DNA of 64,000 nt from Candidatus Thermoflexus tengchongensis (GCA_016842085.1 JAEVEX010000006.1:1-64000), one strand, 5' to 3'; shown: positions 43,251-52,579, counted from the stretch's first letter. The notes: generated by a model not told the origin, from the letters alone. Numbers and translations: made by a program.

Positions 43251-44726
43251 TCAGAGCTCCCGTCCCGTGCGACGGGGCTCGCGACGCCGAAGAGGGGTGC
43301 GGTAGGGGGGGAGATCCAGGGTGATCACGGTCACCCGGGTCTCATCGCTCAGTCGTGCGGCGATCCGGGCGTCCAGATGTTCCAGCGGGGTCGCGGTGGT
43401 GATCACCGTGGGCGCGCCCGCCAGATAGCGATAGTTCAGGAGCTGATACAGTTTCTCCCGTGCCCATGGGGTGGCGCTCTCGGTTCCCAGATCATCCAGC
43501 ACCAGGAACGGCGCCAGTTTCACTTCGTCGAAGCGCTGGTCATAGGGCTGATCGCTTTTCGGGTGGAAAGCGGCTCGCAGCCAGTCCAGGAGATCCGGCA
43601 CCCCCACAAAAAGGGCGGGGATCCCCCGGGAGGCGACGACGTGGGCGATGGCGGCGGCCAGATGGGTCTTGCCGGAACCATATGGGCCGGCCAGGACCAG
43701 CCAGCCATGCGGGTTCTCGGCGTAAGCCCGGGCTATCCGGAGCGCTTCCCGCAAATTGTCCCGCTCGTGAGGAGAGAGCTCCGGCCGATCCCGGAAGGTT
43801 TCGAAGGTCATTTCCCGCAGCAAGGGGAGAAGATTGAGATCCGGCCCGGTGGAGGGCGCGCCCCGCCGGAAGTCCGGAGCCAGGATCACGATAATTTCCA
43901 CCAGGCGGGAATCCTGAAGCCGGGAGCGCAGGCGGGGCTCGAAGGCTTCCATGGAGAGATTGGTCGTGATCACCGTTGGGAGACGGGCGTTGTAGCGCCA
44001 GTCCAGGAGCTGGAACAGCTTCTCCTGGGCCCACGGCGTGCTCTGCTGAGCGCCCAGGTCATCCAGGATCAGCACGGGAGCTTCCCGCAGCTCCCAGAAT
44101 CGTTCCTCGTAAGAGCTTTCGGCTTCCGGGTGGAAGGTCGCCCGCAGTTCGTCCAGGAGATCCGGTACATTGATGAAGAGGGCCGGCACTCCTCGTTCCA
44201 GGAGGCGATGGGCGATGGCCGCGGCCAGATGGGTTTTGCCGCATCCCGTTCCCCCGCGCAGCACCAGCCATCCCTCGGGGCGTTCCGCGAAGGCCTGGGC
44301 CCGTTCCCAGGCCCGCCGGAGGCTTCGAGCCTGGTCAGGGGGCAGCCCGAGCCCATCGGGGAGGAAGGTCTCAAAGCGCTTATCCTGGAGCACCCGCAGA
44401 GGGCTGGCGGAGCGGATCCGCTGGCGGAGCTCCGCCGCCTGCCGCTCGGCCTGGCATACACAGGGCACCGCCCGACCGAACAACGGATGGCCGGGGGGCA
44501 CATCGTAGGAGACATACCCCAGCCCCCCACAGTGGGGGCAGGCCTCCGGACCCGCCCCGGCCTGGGGGACAGCTCCCGCTTCCGCGCGGATTGCTCCGGA
44601 AGAGATCCCCGAAACGGGGGAAGAGGATTCGTGGCGCGTCGCCTCTTCTCCCTGCAGTCCCTGCGGCTTTTCCTCAACGCTGGAGCTTTTTCCACGACTC
44701 GACAACACGTCGCCGATGTGTTTCAT
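43251..44726 (-). CDS. DnaC/DnaI-like helicase loader with two AAA+ domains
   Basis: The 491-residue protein has an N-terminal zinc-type motif (CPHCGGLGYV...CVC) and then two complete DnaC-like ATPase domains. Domain 1: Walker A GGTGCGKTH (about 158-166), Walker B VLILDDLG (218-225). Domain 2: GPYGSGKTH (347-355) and LVLDDLG (408-414). DnaC-type proteins load DnaB helicase and normally have one ATPase domain. It lies in an operon with DnaD and DnaB and overlaps the dnaD-like gene. Confidence 0.9.
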   Translation of the reverse strand: MKHIGDVLSSRGKSSSVEEKPQGLQGEEATRHESSSPVSGISSGAIRAEAGAVPQAGAGPEACPHCGGLGYVSYDVPPGHPLFGRAVPCVCQAERQAAELRQRIRSASPLRVLQDKRFETFLPDGLGLPPDQARSLRRAWERAQAFAERPEGWLVLRGGTGCGKTHLAAAIAHRLLERGVPALFINVPDLLDELRATFHPEAESSYEERFWELREAPVLILDDLGAQQSTPWAQEKLFQLLDWRYNARLPTVITTNLSMEAFEPRLRSRLQDSRLVEIIVILAPDFRRGAPSTGPDLNLLPLLREMTFETFRDRPELSPHERDNLREALRIARAYAENPHGWLVLAGPYGSGKTHLAAAIAHVVASRGIPALFVGVPDLLDWLRAAFHPKSDQPYDQRFDEVKLAPFLVLDDLGTESATPWAREKLYQLLNYRYLAGAPTVITTATPLEHLDARIAARLSDETRVTVITLDLPPYRTPLRRREPRRTGREL

Positions 44727-45366
44727 CTATCCCTCCCGTGTCCCGACCTTCCGCAGCCCAGCGTTCCAGGATCCGGCGGACATAGGACCAGCGGCGGACG
44801 TTGCGAGAGACCGCGATCCGGATGGCTTCCTCGATCCATTCCGCCGGGTAGGTCTTCGCAGCCTCCTCCAGCTCCTGAGCGATCAGCGGGGTCAGCAGCC
44901 CGATATTTTGCTCATAGAGCGCGAAGAGGTTCGGGCGATCGGCCACCAGCACCGCCGACTCCCCCAGATCCAGGCTGGGAGGGCGATCCCCCCGACGGAT
45001 GGCTTCGTAAGCCATGCGCCCCCTGGGGGTGTTGAGGAAATACAGATCATCGGTCTGCCCGTCCTCCTCCAGACGGACGTGCAGGAGCGTCCCTCGAGCC
45101 ACCGCCCGGTTCAGGCTTTCCCGGATCTCAGTGGCGGAGAGCGTGCTCGTAAGAGCGGGATCCGTTTCCAGCTCCGATCGCCGGACGTAGCGCAGAGGCC
45201 CGCTTCGGCGAGCCAGGTGGTAGAGGCAGGCCAGCGTGACCCGCAGTTCCCCCGGGTGGTCGATCTGGGGGAGCAATTCCGTGAAGAAGGCCTCCGGGAT
45301 CGGCACCGTGCGGGTCCTGCCCGAGGGAAAGCCGGCAAACGTTTTCTTTTCCCTTCGGTTCTTCAC
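44674..45366 (-). CDS. DnaD-like primosome protein
   Basis: The 230-residue protein has a winged-helix-like N-terminal half (TDPALTSTLSATEIRESLNR) and the DnaD C-terminal domain (LYEQNIGLLTPLIAQELEEA; WIEEAIRIAVSRNVRRWSYV). DnaD-type proteins help place helicase and loader at origins. GTG start overlaps the dnaB stop, and its end overlaps the loader gene, so all three are coupled. Confidence 0.85.
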   Translation of the reverse strand: MKNRREKKTFAGFPSGRTRTVPIPEAFFTELLPQIDHPGELRVTLACLYHLARRSGPLRYVRRSELETDPALTSTLSATEIRESLNRAVARGTLLHVRLEEDGQTDDLYFLNTPRGRMAYEAIRRGDRPPSLDLGESAVLVADRPNLFALYEQNIGLLTPLIAQELEEAAKTYPAEWIEEAIRIAVSRNVRRWSYVRRILERWAAEGRDTGGIDETHRRRVVESWKKLQR

Positions 45367-46718
45367 AGCCGGATCTCCTGCTTGTGCAGATCGATGAACT
45401 GGGCCTGGGAAGGCCGGAAATACAGCTCGACCGTCCCCAGCGGGCCGTTCCGGTGTTTGGCCACAATGATCTCCGCGATGTTCTTGCGGTCCGTGTCCGG
45501 ATTATAAATCTCATCCCGGTAGATGAAGATCACCACATCGGAGTCCTGCTCGATGCTCCCGCTTTCGCGGAGATCCGCCAGGATCGGGCGCTTATCGTGA
45601 CGTTGTTCGACGGCGCGGGAGAGCTGAGAGGCGGCCACCACCGGGATGTTGAGTTCCCGGGCCAGGCTCTTCAGCGCGCGGGAGATGTAAGAGATCTCCT
45701 GCACCCGGTTCTCCGCCCGGATATCGGCGGTCATCAGCTGCAGGTAGTCCACGATCAGCATATCCAGCCCGTGCTCCGCGTAAAGCCGGCGCGCCTTCGC
45801 CCGCAGCTGCATGGCGGAGATGGCCGGCGTGTCATCGATCCAGATGGGCAGCTCCGATAGCGCGCTCACTGCGTGGACGAAGCGTGGCCATTCGTCCTCC
45901 CGCAGCTCCCCCAGGCGCAGGCGCTGGCCCTCGATCCCGGTTTCCTGAGCCACCAGGCGATGGACGACCTGCTCGGCGGACATCTCCAGGGAGAAAATGG
46001 CGACCCGCTGGCGGTAACGTTTGGCGGCGTTCAGGGCGAAGGAGAGCAGAAGGGAGGTTTTGCCCACCCCCGGCCGGGCGGCCACGATCACCAGGTCCGA
46101 ACGCTGCAGGCCCCCCAGCAACCGATCCAGATCCCGGAACCCTGTGGGGATCCCCAGGGGCTCCCCGCGATGTTCATAAAGATACTCGATGTGCTCGTAA
46201 TAGGTTCGCAGGAGATCCCGGATGGACTGGACATCGCGGATCAGGCGGCGCTGAGCCACAGCGAAGAGGGCGGCTTCCGCTCGATCCAGCAGCTCATCCA
46301 CATCGCCGTGGGCATCCTCATAGGCCATCCGGGCGATCTGGGTGGCAGCCTCCAGCAGGCGCCGACGGATCGAATCCCGCTCCACCAGGCGGGCGTAATC
46401 CATCGCGTGCACCGTGGTGGGAACCCGCGCGGCCAGGCCGATCAGGAAGCCCCGTCCGCCGACTTCCTGGAGGCGCCCCTGGCGCTCCAGCTCATCCGCC
46501 ACCGTGACCGGGTCGATCGCCTCCCGGCGATCGTGCAGGGCCAGGTAGGCCTCCCAGATCCAGCGATGCTTTTCCAGGAAAAAGTCCTCCGGCCGCAACA
46601 TGGTCGCCAGCGTATGCATGAGCTCCGGATCCAGGAGCACAGCGCCCAGGACCGCCTCTTCCGCCTCCAGGTTATGAGGCGCCAGGGGGACCTGTTCCAC
46701 ACGCTCGAGATCGGGCAT
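45363..46718 (-). CDS. dnaB: Replicative DNA helicase DnaB
   Basis: The 451-residue helicase starts MPDLERVEQVPLAPHNLEAE behind GGAGGC. It has the N-terminal helical domain and the RecA-like motor with Walker A ARPGVGKTSLLLSFALN, Walker B LDMLIVDYLQLM, and the DnaB motif QLSRAVEQR. It unwinds the fork. It carries no intein, unlike many DnaB proteins. The ORF-track start at 46847 is not supported. Confidence 0.97.
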   Translation of the reverse strand: MPDLERVEQVPLAPHNLEAEEAVLGAVLLDPELMHTLATMLRPEDFFLEKHRWIWEAYLALHDRREAIDPVTVADELERQGRLQEVGGRGFLIGLAARVPTTVHAMDYARLVERDSIRRRLLEAATQIARMAYEDAHGDVDELLDRAEAALFAVAQRRLIRDVQSIRDLLRTYYEHIEYLYEHRGEPLGIPTGFRDLDRLLGGLQRSDLVIVAARPGVGKTSLLLSFALNAAKRYRQRVAIFSLEMSAEQVVHRLVAQETGIEGQRLRLGELREDEWPRFVHAVSALSELPIWIDDTPAISAMQLRAKARRLYAEHGLDMLIVDYLQLMTADIRAENRVQEISYISRALKSLARELNIPVVAASQLSRAVEQRHDKRPILADLRESGSIEQDSDVVIFIYRDEIYNPDTDRKNIAEIIVAKHRNGPLGTVELYFRPSQAQFIDLHKQEIRL

Positions 46719-47520
46719 CCGCGATGCCTCCTTCCGGGATGTGGGGGAAGCCTCCCCCCGTTGCCGAGCGAAGGGGACGATGGCCGGTTCGTTCCCGGTG
46801 TCCCGCTCCTGCCTGCCGGTGATGCGCTGGGCGTTGGAGACCTTCATCCGCAGGCGTGTGGGACGGTGGGGATCACAGGCTACCCGAAGGTCTGTGGTGG
46901 TGTCACCCTAAAATATACCATAACCCGGGTCGGCGTTCATCATCCTCTTTCTATGCTGGGATCCGATCCGCCGGGCTTCTTCTTCCAGGACCCCTCCCGA
47001 TCCGGTTCGCCTGGGGAGGGGACAGGGTTTTTCCCGGTCACGCCGACCCGCGCACATACCCGCCTGCAAGGGGCTGCAGGGTGGTGCCAGGGCTTTTCGT
47101 AAGAATAGGGGGTGCAGGGGGCTTTTTGCCCCCTGCCGGGGGGCTGCGGGGGGTGTCCCCCCACCTTCTCCCTCCACCGCCTGTCTGGATGGGTAAGAGC
47201 TTCGAAAAGCCCTGGGGTGATGCGGAAAGCGGGGGGAAACATGGCGAAGTCCGCGCGGCTGATGAGCGGTTGTCCGGGTGTGAGGCTTCCGCCCATGGGC
47301 ATCTCCCTGGTCTCCGGGGCGGGCTGGCCGGTCGGCAATGGGATCTTGCTCGCCGTGTCCTTGCCTGGTGGGGTATGGAAATGCTGGCGGGTATTTGAGC
47401 CGTTGCACTCTGCCCACCGTTGTGCTATAAAGTTCGTCGGGTGTAATGGTATTGGTACTTTGCCAGCGGAGAAAGGGCGGGCGTGCGGGCGGTGGAGTCT
47501 TGCGCCCGTCGGCGATGTGC
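46719..47520. other. Gene-poor stretch
   Basis: About 800 bases with no credible gene; ORFs on both strands have no family resemblance. A perfect CAGGGGGC-TTTTT-GCCCCCTG hairpin lies at 47115-47135, and AT-rich DNA near 46910 (TATATTTTAGG on the minus strand) may hold the dnaB promoter. Confidence 0.4.
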
Positions 47521-47595
47521 AGCTAACAAACGTTTCCAGCCGACCTGATCCGCTTTGCTCTGCTACGTGGGCGGCTGAAGCGCAGGTTGTTAGGC
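47521..47595 (+). other. attC-like recombination site
   Basis: The outer boxes AGCTAAC (R'') and GTTAGGC (R', fits GTTRRRY) bound an imperfect palindrome. The inner arms CGTTTCCAGCCG and CGGCTGAAGCG pair with a bulged base, as in the L boxes of integron attC sites. Length is 75 bases, inside the attC range. It lies 32 bases before a toxin-antitoxin operon, a typical integron-cassette cargo. No integrase is in the window. Confidence 0.5.
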
Positions 47596-47627
47596 GGCTA
47601 TCTGCCCGGTGAGCAAGGAGGCAAGCG

Positions 47628-47867
47628 ATGAAAACATGGAGGGAATGGATTGTCTCGAATCCCTCGGTGATGATGGGGAAACCGGTGATCGTGGGAACCC
47701 GGATCACCGTAGAACTCATTTTGGAAAAGCTGGCTGCCGGCGAGACGATAGAGGATCTGCTCGAAGCCCATCCCCGGCTGACGCGAGAGGCCATTCGAGC
47801 GGCCCTTGCCTTTGCCGCCGAGGCCTTGCGAGCTGATGTGGTGTATCCCATCGAGGGGCCGGCGTGA
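47628..47867 (+). CDS. DUF433-family antitoxin
   Basis: The 79-residue protein (IVSNPSVMMGKPVIVGTRIT, then ILEKLAAGETIEDLLEAHPR) is a typical DUF433 helix-turn-helix antitoxin, which pairs with DUF5615 PIN-like toxins. AAGGAGG precedes ATG 47628. Its stop overlaps a GTG that opens the broken toxin frame (GTGA). Confidence 0.9.
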   Translation: MKTWREWIVSNPSVMMGKPVIVGTRITVELILEKLAAGETIEDLLEAHPRLTREAIRAALAFAAEALRADVVYPIEGPA

Positions 47868-47983
47868 AGATTCTGGCCGATGAAGGGGTGGACCGTCCTA
47901 TCGTGGAGCGGCTGCGCCAGAGCGGCCATCGGGTATAGTATGTTGCCGAGATGGAGCCAGGGATTTCCGACACCGTGGATCGG
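47864..47983 (+). pseudogene. DUF5615 PIN-like toxin, disrupted
   Basis: The frame from GTG 47864 reads KILADEGVDRPIVERLRQSG, the DUF5615 N-terminus with its catalytic Asp, but hits TAG at 47936. Past the stop, in the same frame, YVAEMEPGISDTV continues the family pattern for about 14 residues, and then homology is lost. A normal toxin has 110-120 residues. The toxin is dead while the antitoxin is intact. Confidence 0.75.
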
Positions 47984-47989
47984 CCCAAA

Positions 47990-48473
47990 AGGTCGAGGAG
48001 CATCAGGACCACCCCAGGGAGACGCATCCGCGCTATCCGGATTCCTCTATCCCATCCCACATTCCGAAAACAGGATGCTCGAAAAACTCCCCGGTCAAGC
48101 TGCTATCCGTCGGATCTATACGAGGGGGTAAGACGACCGCGGTCCATCCGCATGGATGGAGGGCTGGGGAGGCCAGATGACCCATCCCGCTGAGCGCTGG
48201 CCCGATCGGGTTAATCCCGGGAGGAAGAAGCCCTGTCTTTCCTCAGGGCTTTCCGGCGTTCGGAGGCGCGCGGTTATTCCCTTCCCTGGGGCTTTTGAGG
48301 GCTGCGGTGCCCCTCGCAGCTCTCCAGAGATGAACACGGGGAGAGACGATCCCCTCTATAGAAACCCCGTTGTATGGAAAGCCTGGCTCAGCCCCAAAAG
48401 CCCCCTGTCCGGGGGGACTGCGTCCAGCGTTACAGGAGCCTTCGGGATGCGATCCTGACGGCAAAGCGGACCT
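47990..48473. other. Intergenic region after the toxin remnant
   Basis: About 480 bases with no supported gene. A hairpin AAGCCCTG...CAGGGCTT followed by TCC lies at 48228-48251 and could be a terminator. GC-rich repeats with ggggcttttgagggc-like text are present but not resolved. Confidence 0.4.
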
Positions 48474-48992
48474 TTATTCCTCCCCGCCTTCCCCCAGGTC
48501 GTCCAGGTCGAGGGACTCGATCAGGTCGCGGAAGGGGGATTCCTCGAGCTTGGCCTCGGGGCTCTCGAGGCTTTCACTTTCGATTTCCTCCTCGCGCGGG
48601 TTGACTCCCGCCCGTTCCATCACATCTTCGTCGACGTAGATGGGAACCCTGGCCCGGACGGCGAGGGCGATGGCGTCGCTGGGTCGGGAGTCGATCTCCA
48701 GGCGTCGGGAATCCATCTGGATCACAATACGGGCGTAGAAGGTATCGTTACGGAGGTCGTTGACCACTACGTAAAGGACGGTCCCCCCCATCTCGGTGAT
48801 GACGTTCTTCAACAGATCGTGGGTCAGGGGGCGGGCGACTTCAATCTGTTGCAGCTCGATATTGATGGCCTCTGCCTCGTAAGGGCCGATCCAGATCGGA
48901 AGATAGCGGTCGCTCTCTCGTTCCCGCAGGATGATCACCCGGTGCTGGGACATCAGGCTGGCGCGGATGCTATCGATCACCACTTCAATCAT
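48474..48992 (-). CDS. Bifunctional nuclease (DUF151) family protein
   Basis: The 172-residue protein starts MIEVVIDSIRASLMSQHRVI and has the BFN core (YLPIWIGPYEAEAINIELQQ; EIDSRPSDAIALAVRARVPI). Members are reported as bifunctional DNase/RNase or act in stress responses. The C-terminal 40 residues are a Glu/Ser-rich tail. Confidence 0.9.
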   Translation of the reverse strand: MIEVVIDSIRASLMSQHRVIILRERESDRYLPIWIGPYEAEAINIELQQIEVARPLTHDLLKNVITEMGGTVLYVVVNDLRNDTFYARIVIQMDSRRLEIDSRPSDAIALAVRARVPIYVDEDVMERAGVNPREEEIESESLESPEAKLEESPFRDLIESLDLDDLGEGGEE

Positions 48993-49141
48993 CGGAGCCT
49001 CCCCCGGTTCAATCCACCGACGCCATCCGAATTCTTACCCTTTGATTATACCACCAAGGTCAAGAGCCGCGTATCGCCATGGGTATTCACGGAAGGGCCG
49101 GGCAGGGATGGCGGGGCCCTGGAGGCCGGCCGGGGCGGCTG

Positions 49142-49292
49142 GTAGGAGCCGCGTGTAGGAGCCGCGTGTAGGAGCCGCTTCAGCGGCGACCTGAGGGGTC
49201 GGGGCTGAAGCCGTCGGGGCTGAAGCCCCTCCTACCGGGTGGCCTGGCCGGGCTATCAATCCGAACCGGTAGGAGCCGCTTCGGCGGCGACA
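49142..49292. repeat. REP-like palindromic repeats
   Basis: GTAGGAGCCGCGT occurs twice in direct tandem, then GTAGGAGCCGCTTCAGCGGCGAC. The reverse form (GGGGCTGAAGCCCCTCCTAC) follows, and GTAGGAGCCGCTTCGGCGGCGAC occurs again at 49270. These are REP/BIME-type extragenic palindromes between the DUF151 gene and hutH. Confidence 0.8.
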
Positions 49293-49426
49293 CGCGATGT
49301 AGAGCGTCTCCGGTGCTCTGTATAACCTCACCAGCCCTGCGGATCATCCTGCGCTGACTTTGCCGGCGGGATAGATACGCCACAAACTTGGAGACGGAAG
49401 CTCCATATGACCCGGAGGCGGGATCC

Positions 49427-50986
49427 ATGGCGGTTCTCGAGCTGGATGGGGAGCACCTGACGCTGGAGGATGTGGTGGCGGTCGCGCGGGAGCGGCGACC
49501 GGTGGCGCTGACCCCGGCTGCCTGGGCGCGGGTCCGGCGCAGTCGGGAAGGGGTAGAGCGACTGCTGGAACGGGGCGCGGTGATTTACGGGGTGACCACG
49601 GGGTTCGGGCATCTGCGAAACGTTCGGATCTCCCCGGAGCAAGCCGCTCAGCTTCAGCACAACCTGCTCCAGAGCCATGCCGTAGGGGTTGGCCCCGAGC
49701 TCTCCGAAGAGCAGGTTCGGGCGATGATGGTGGCCCGCCTGAACACCCTGGCTCGAGGCCACTCCGGGGTCCGCCCCGAGGTCCTTCAGCTGCTGGTGGA
49801 GATGTTAAATCGGGGGGTCCATCCGGTGGTCCCCGCCCAGGGCTCTCTGGGGGCGAGCGGCGATCTGGCCCCGCTGGCCCATATGGCGCTGCCCATGATC
49901 GGGCTGGGGGAGGCGATCGTGGATGGTCGGCGGATGCCGGGGGCGGATGCGCTGGCGGCGGTAGGGTTGCGGCCGTTGCGCCTGGAGGCCAAGGAGGGGC
50001 TGGCGCTGATCAATGGGACAGCCTTTATGGCCGGGCTGGGCGCGCTGATCACCTATGATGCCGAAGTCCTCGTGCAGACAGCGGATATCGTGGGGGCGAT
50101 GATCCTCGAGGCGCTGGAAGGTTCCGCCATGCCTTTCGACGAGCGCCTTCATCGCGTGCGCCCGCATCCCCGTCAGATGGATTGTGCGGCTTTCCTGCGG
50201 CGGCTGGTGGAAGGAAGCGAGCTGCTGAGCGACCCGCGGAACCCCTCGCGGGTCCAGGACGCCTATTCCCTGCGCTGCATGCCCCAGGTGCACGGCGCGG
50301 TGCGGGATGTGGTGGCGTATGCCCGCTGGGCCCTGGAAATCGAACTGAACAGCGCCACGGACAACCCGCTGATCTTCTGGGAGGAAGGGGAGGAGGAGCC
50401 CACGGTGCTTTCCGGAGGCAATTTCCACGGGGAGCTGATCGCCCTGGCGATGGATTACCTGGCCATCGGCCTGGCCGAGCTGGCCAACATCTCCGAGCGG
50501 CGGCTGAACCGTTTGCTGGATCCGGCGGAGAACGAGGGCCGTTATCCGCCTTTCCTGGCCCTGGAGCCGGGCCTGCATTCCGGGTTCATGCTGGTGCAGT
50601 ATACAGCGGCGGCCCTGGCTTCAGAGAACAAGGTGCTGGCCCATCCGGCCAGTGTGGACACGATCCCTTCCTCCGCGGGCACGGAGGACCATGTGAGCAT
50701 GGGGGCCACCGCGGTGCGCCATGCCGAGTTGGTGCTGCGCAATGCGCAGCGGGTGGTAGCGGCCGAGTGGTTCGCGGCTGGTCAGGCGATCGATCTGCGC
50801 CGACAGCAGGCCGGGCGTCCCCTGCGCATGGGTAAAGGGACGGAGGCTGCTTACCGGGTCCTCCGTCAGCATATCCCTTTCCTGGCTGGGGATACGGTGA
50901 TGGCCCCGTGGATGGAGCAGGCTTACCGGCTGGTAGCCGGGGGGGCCATTCTTCAGGCTGTGCAGGAGGCCCTGAATACGGCTTAA
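49427..50986 (+). CDS. hutH: Histidine ammonia-lyase
   Basis: The enzyme (about 519 residues) removes ammonia from L-histidine to give urocanate. The MIO cofactor triad Ala-Ser-Gly is in QGSLGASGDLAPLAHM, with the substrate-side LLQSHAVGVG (Ser-His pair typical of His lyases rather than Phe/Tyr lyases) and the TDNPLIF motif. ATG 49427 follows GGAGGCGGGATCC. No hutU, hutI or hutG lies near, so it is an orphan in this window. Confidence 0.9.
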   Translation: MAVLELDGEHLTLEDVVAVARERRPVALTPAAWARVRRSREGVERLLERGAVIYGVTTGFGHLRNVRISPEQAAQLQHNLLQSHAVGVGPELSEEQVRAMMVARLNTLARGHSGVRPEVLQLLVEMLNRGVHPVVPAQGSLGASGDLAPLAHMALPMIGLGEAIVDGRRMPGADALAAVGLRPLRLEAKEGLALINGTAFMAGLGALITYDAEVLVQTADIVGAMILEALEGSAMPFDERLHRVRPHPRQMDCAAFLRRLVEGSELLSDPRNPSRVQDAYSLRCMPQVHGAVRDVVAYARWALEIELNSATDNPLIFWEEGEEEPTVLSGGNFHGELIALAMDYLAIGLAELANISERRLNRLLDPAENEGRYPPFLALEPGLHSGFMLVQYTAAALASENKVLAHPASVDTIPSSAGTEDHVSMGATAVRHAELVLRNAQRVVAAEWFAAGQAIDLRRQQAGRPLRMGKGTEAAYRVLRQHIPFLAGDTVMAPWMEQAYRLVAGGAILQAVQEALNTA

Positions 50987-51020
50987 AGCAGACGGCCCGT
51001 ATTGGAACAACCGCCTTTTG

Positions 51021-51049
51021 TTGCGATGCCTCCATGAGCCCGTTATAAT
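51021..51049 (+). promoter_or_regulatory. Promoter for tig-clpP-clpX
   Basis: TTGCGA is followed after exactly 17 bases by the perfect -10 box TATAAT, about 140 bases before the tig start. Confidence 0.7.
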
Positions 51050-51190
51050 TCCACGTGACCGGTTCTAACCTTGAAAGCCCTCCGGAAGCCTCCGATTCTG
51101 GCGATGGGCCGGGAAGATCCATCGCCTGAGGAAGATGCTTCTGGCAGGAGGAAGGAAGGCTGACGATTCTGGTTCTGGAGGGAATGATCG

Positions 51191-52528
51191 GTGCGGATCA
51201 CAACGGAAACCCTTCCGCAGCGCCAGGTGGCGTTGACCATCGAGGTCGACCCGGAACGTGTGGAGAAGGCGATGCGTCAGGTGGCCCGGCGCTTCGCTGA
51301 GCGTTATGACATCCCTGGTTTCCGCCGTGGCAAAGCTCCGTATGAGATCGTAGTCCGAACCTTCGGTCGGGAAGTGATCTTTGAGGAGGCGGTGGAGGTC
51401 CTGAGCCAGGAAGTCTACCGGGAAGCCCTGGACCAGCTGGGCCTGGATCCCTATGGGCCGGGCCAGCTGGAACGGGTCGAACCGGAGCCCCTGACGTTCC
51501 GCGTGATCGTCCCCCTGAAGCCCGAGATCCGGCTGGGGGATTACCGATCCATACGCCTGCCCTACGAACCGCCGGAGCCAACTGAGGAAGAGGTTATGGA
51601 AGTCCTCGAGCGCTTGCGGGAGGACAACGCCATCATCGAGCCCCTTTCGGAGGGGGTGGCGGAGCCGGGGATGATGGTCACAGTGACCCTGCAGGCGAAG
51701 GATGCGGAAGGGAAGATCGTTCTGGAGGACGAGGTCTCCTTCGTGCTGGGTCAGGAAGAGCCTCCTCTGCCCGGGCTGGGGGAGCGGATCGCGGGCATGG
51801 CGTTAAACGAGACACGGACGTTTGAACTGCCCTGGCCAGGAGATGAATCCCGTGTCCTCCAGGTGGAGGCCACCCTGACCGGGGTTTCCCGGTATTTGCT
51901 GCCGGAGCTCGACGATGCCCTGGCTCAGACCATCGGTGAGTTCGAGACCCTCGAGGAGTTGAAGGCGAAGATCCGTCAGGATCTCGCTGCCCATAAGCGT
52001 CGTCAATACGACGCGGAGTATGCCGAGCGCGCGCTGGAGGCGCTGGTGGATCAGGCGGAGGTGGAGTTCCCCCCGCAGATGCTGGAGGAGGAGATCAATG
52101 ATCTGGTGGAGGATCTGGAGCGCTCCCTCCGGCGGCAGGGGAAGGATCTGGAGAGCTACCTGAAAGAGCGGAATCAGACCCTGGAGGCGCTGCGGGAGGA
52201 ACTCCGGCCGCAGGCCGAACGCCGGATTCGCCGGGGGCTGGTCCTTTACCAGCTGGCCCGGGAGGAGGGGCTATCGGTCCCGGACGAAGTGGTGGAAAAA
52301 GAGGCCCAGGCGTTACGCCAGCGGGCTTATGTATCGGAGGAGGCCTGGAAGCATCTGGGGCCGGAGGTCTCTGCCACGATTCGCTCCCGGCTTCTGGCCC
52401 GCCGGGCTCTGGAGCGTCTGGTGGAGATTGCCCGGGGCGACCTGGCGGTAGCGGCGGAAGCCGGGCCCGCGGGTGAAGCAGAGGCTCCCGTCGTGGAAGG
52501 GACCTCCACCCCGGGGACCGCCGAATAG
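51191..52528 (+). CDS. tig: Trigger factor
   Basis: The 445-residue ribosome-associated chaperone starts (GTG) RITTETLPQRQVALTIEVDP. It has the ribosome-binding signature GFRRGKAPYEIV, an FKBP-like prolyl isomerase domain (about 155-240) and the helical arm domain. It guards nascent chains. GGAGGG precedes the GTG. It begins the tig-clpP-clpX operon, a widespread arrangement. The C-terminal 25 residues are an Ala/Pro/Thr tail. Confidence 0.96.
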   Translation: MRITTETLPQRQVALTIEVDPERVEKAMRQVARRFAERYDIPGFRRGKAPYEIVVRTFGREVIFEEAVEVLSQEVYREALDQLGLDPYGPGQLERVEPEPLTFRVIVPLKPEIRLGDYRSIRLPYEPPEPTEEEVMEVLERLREDNAIIEPLSEGVAEPGMMVTVTLQAKDAEGKIVLEDEVSFVLGQEEPPLPGLGERIAGMALNETRTFELPWPGDESRVLQVEATLTGVSRYLLPELDDALAQTIGEFETLEELKAKIRQDLAAHKRRQYDAEYAERALEALVDQAEVEFPPQMLEEEINDLVEDLERSLRRQGKDLESYLKERNQTLEALREELRPQAERRIRRGLVLYQLAREEGLSVPDEVVEKEAQALRQRAYVSEEAWKHLGPEVSATIRSRLLARRALERLVEIARGDLAVAAEAGPAGEAEAPVVEGTSTPGTAE

Positions 52529-52579
52529 AGCAAGGAAGTTCGGTGAAACCCTGTATGGGAACCCGAAAGGAGGCTGGTG

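Noticed and set aside
46940-47929. A 329-residue minus-strand ORF
   Set aside because: It runs antisense through the DUF433 gene and the attC-like site and shows no family motif.
49427-50986. Phenylalanine or tyrosine ammonia-lyase
   Set aside because: The Ser-His pair in LLQSHAVGVG is the histidine-lyase form; Phe/Tyr lyases have Phe-Leu or His-Leu there.
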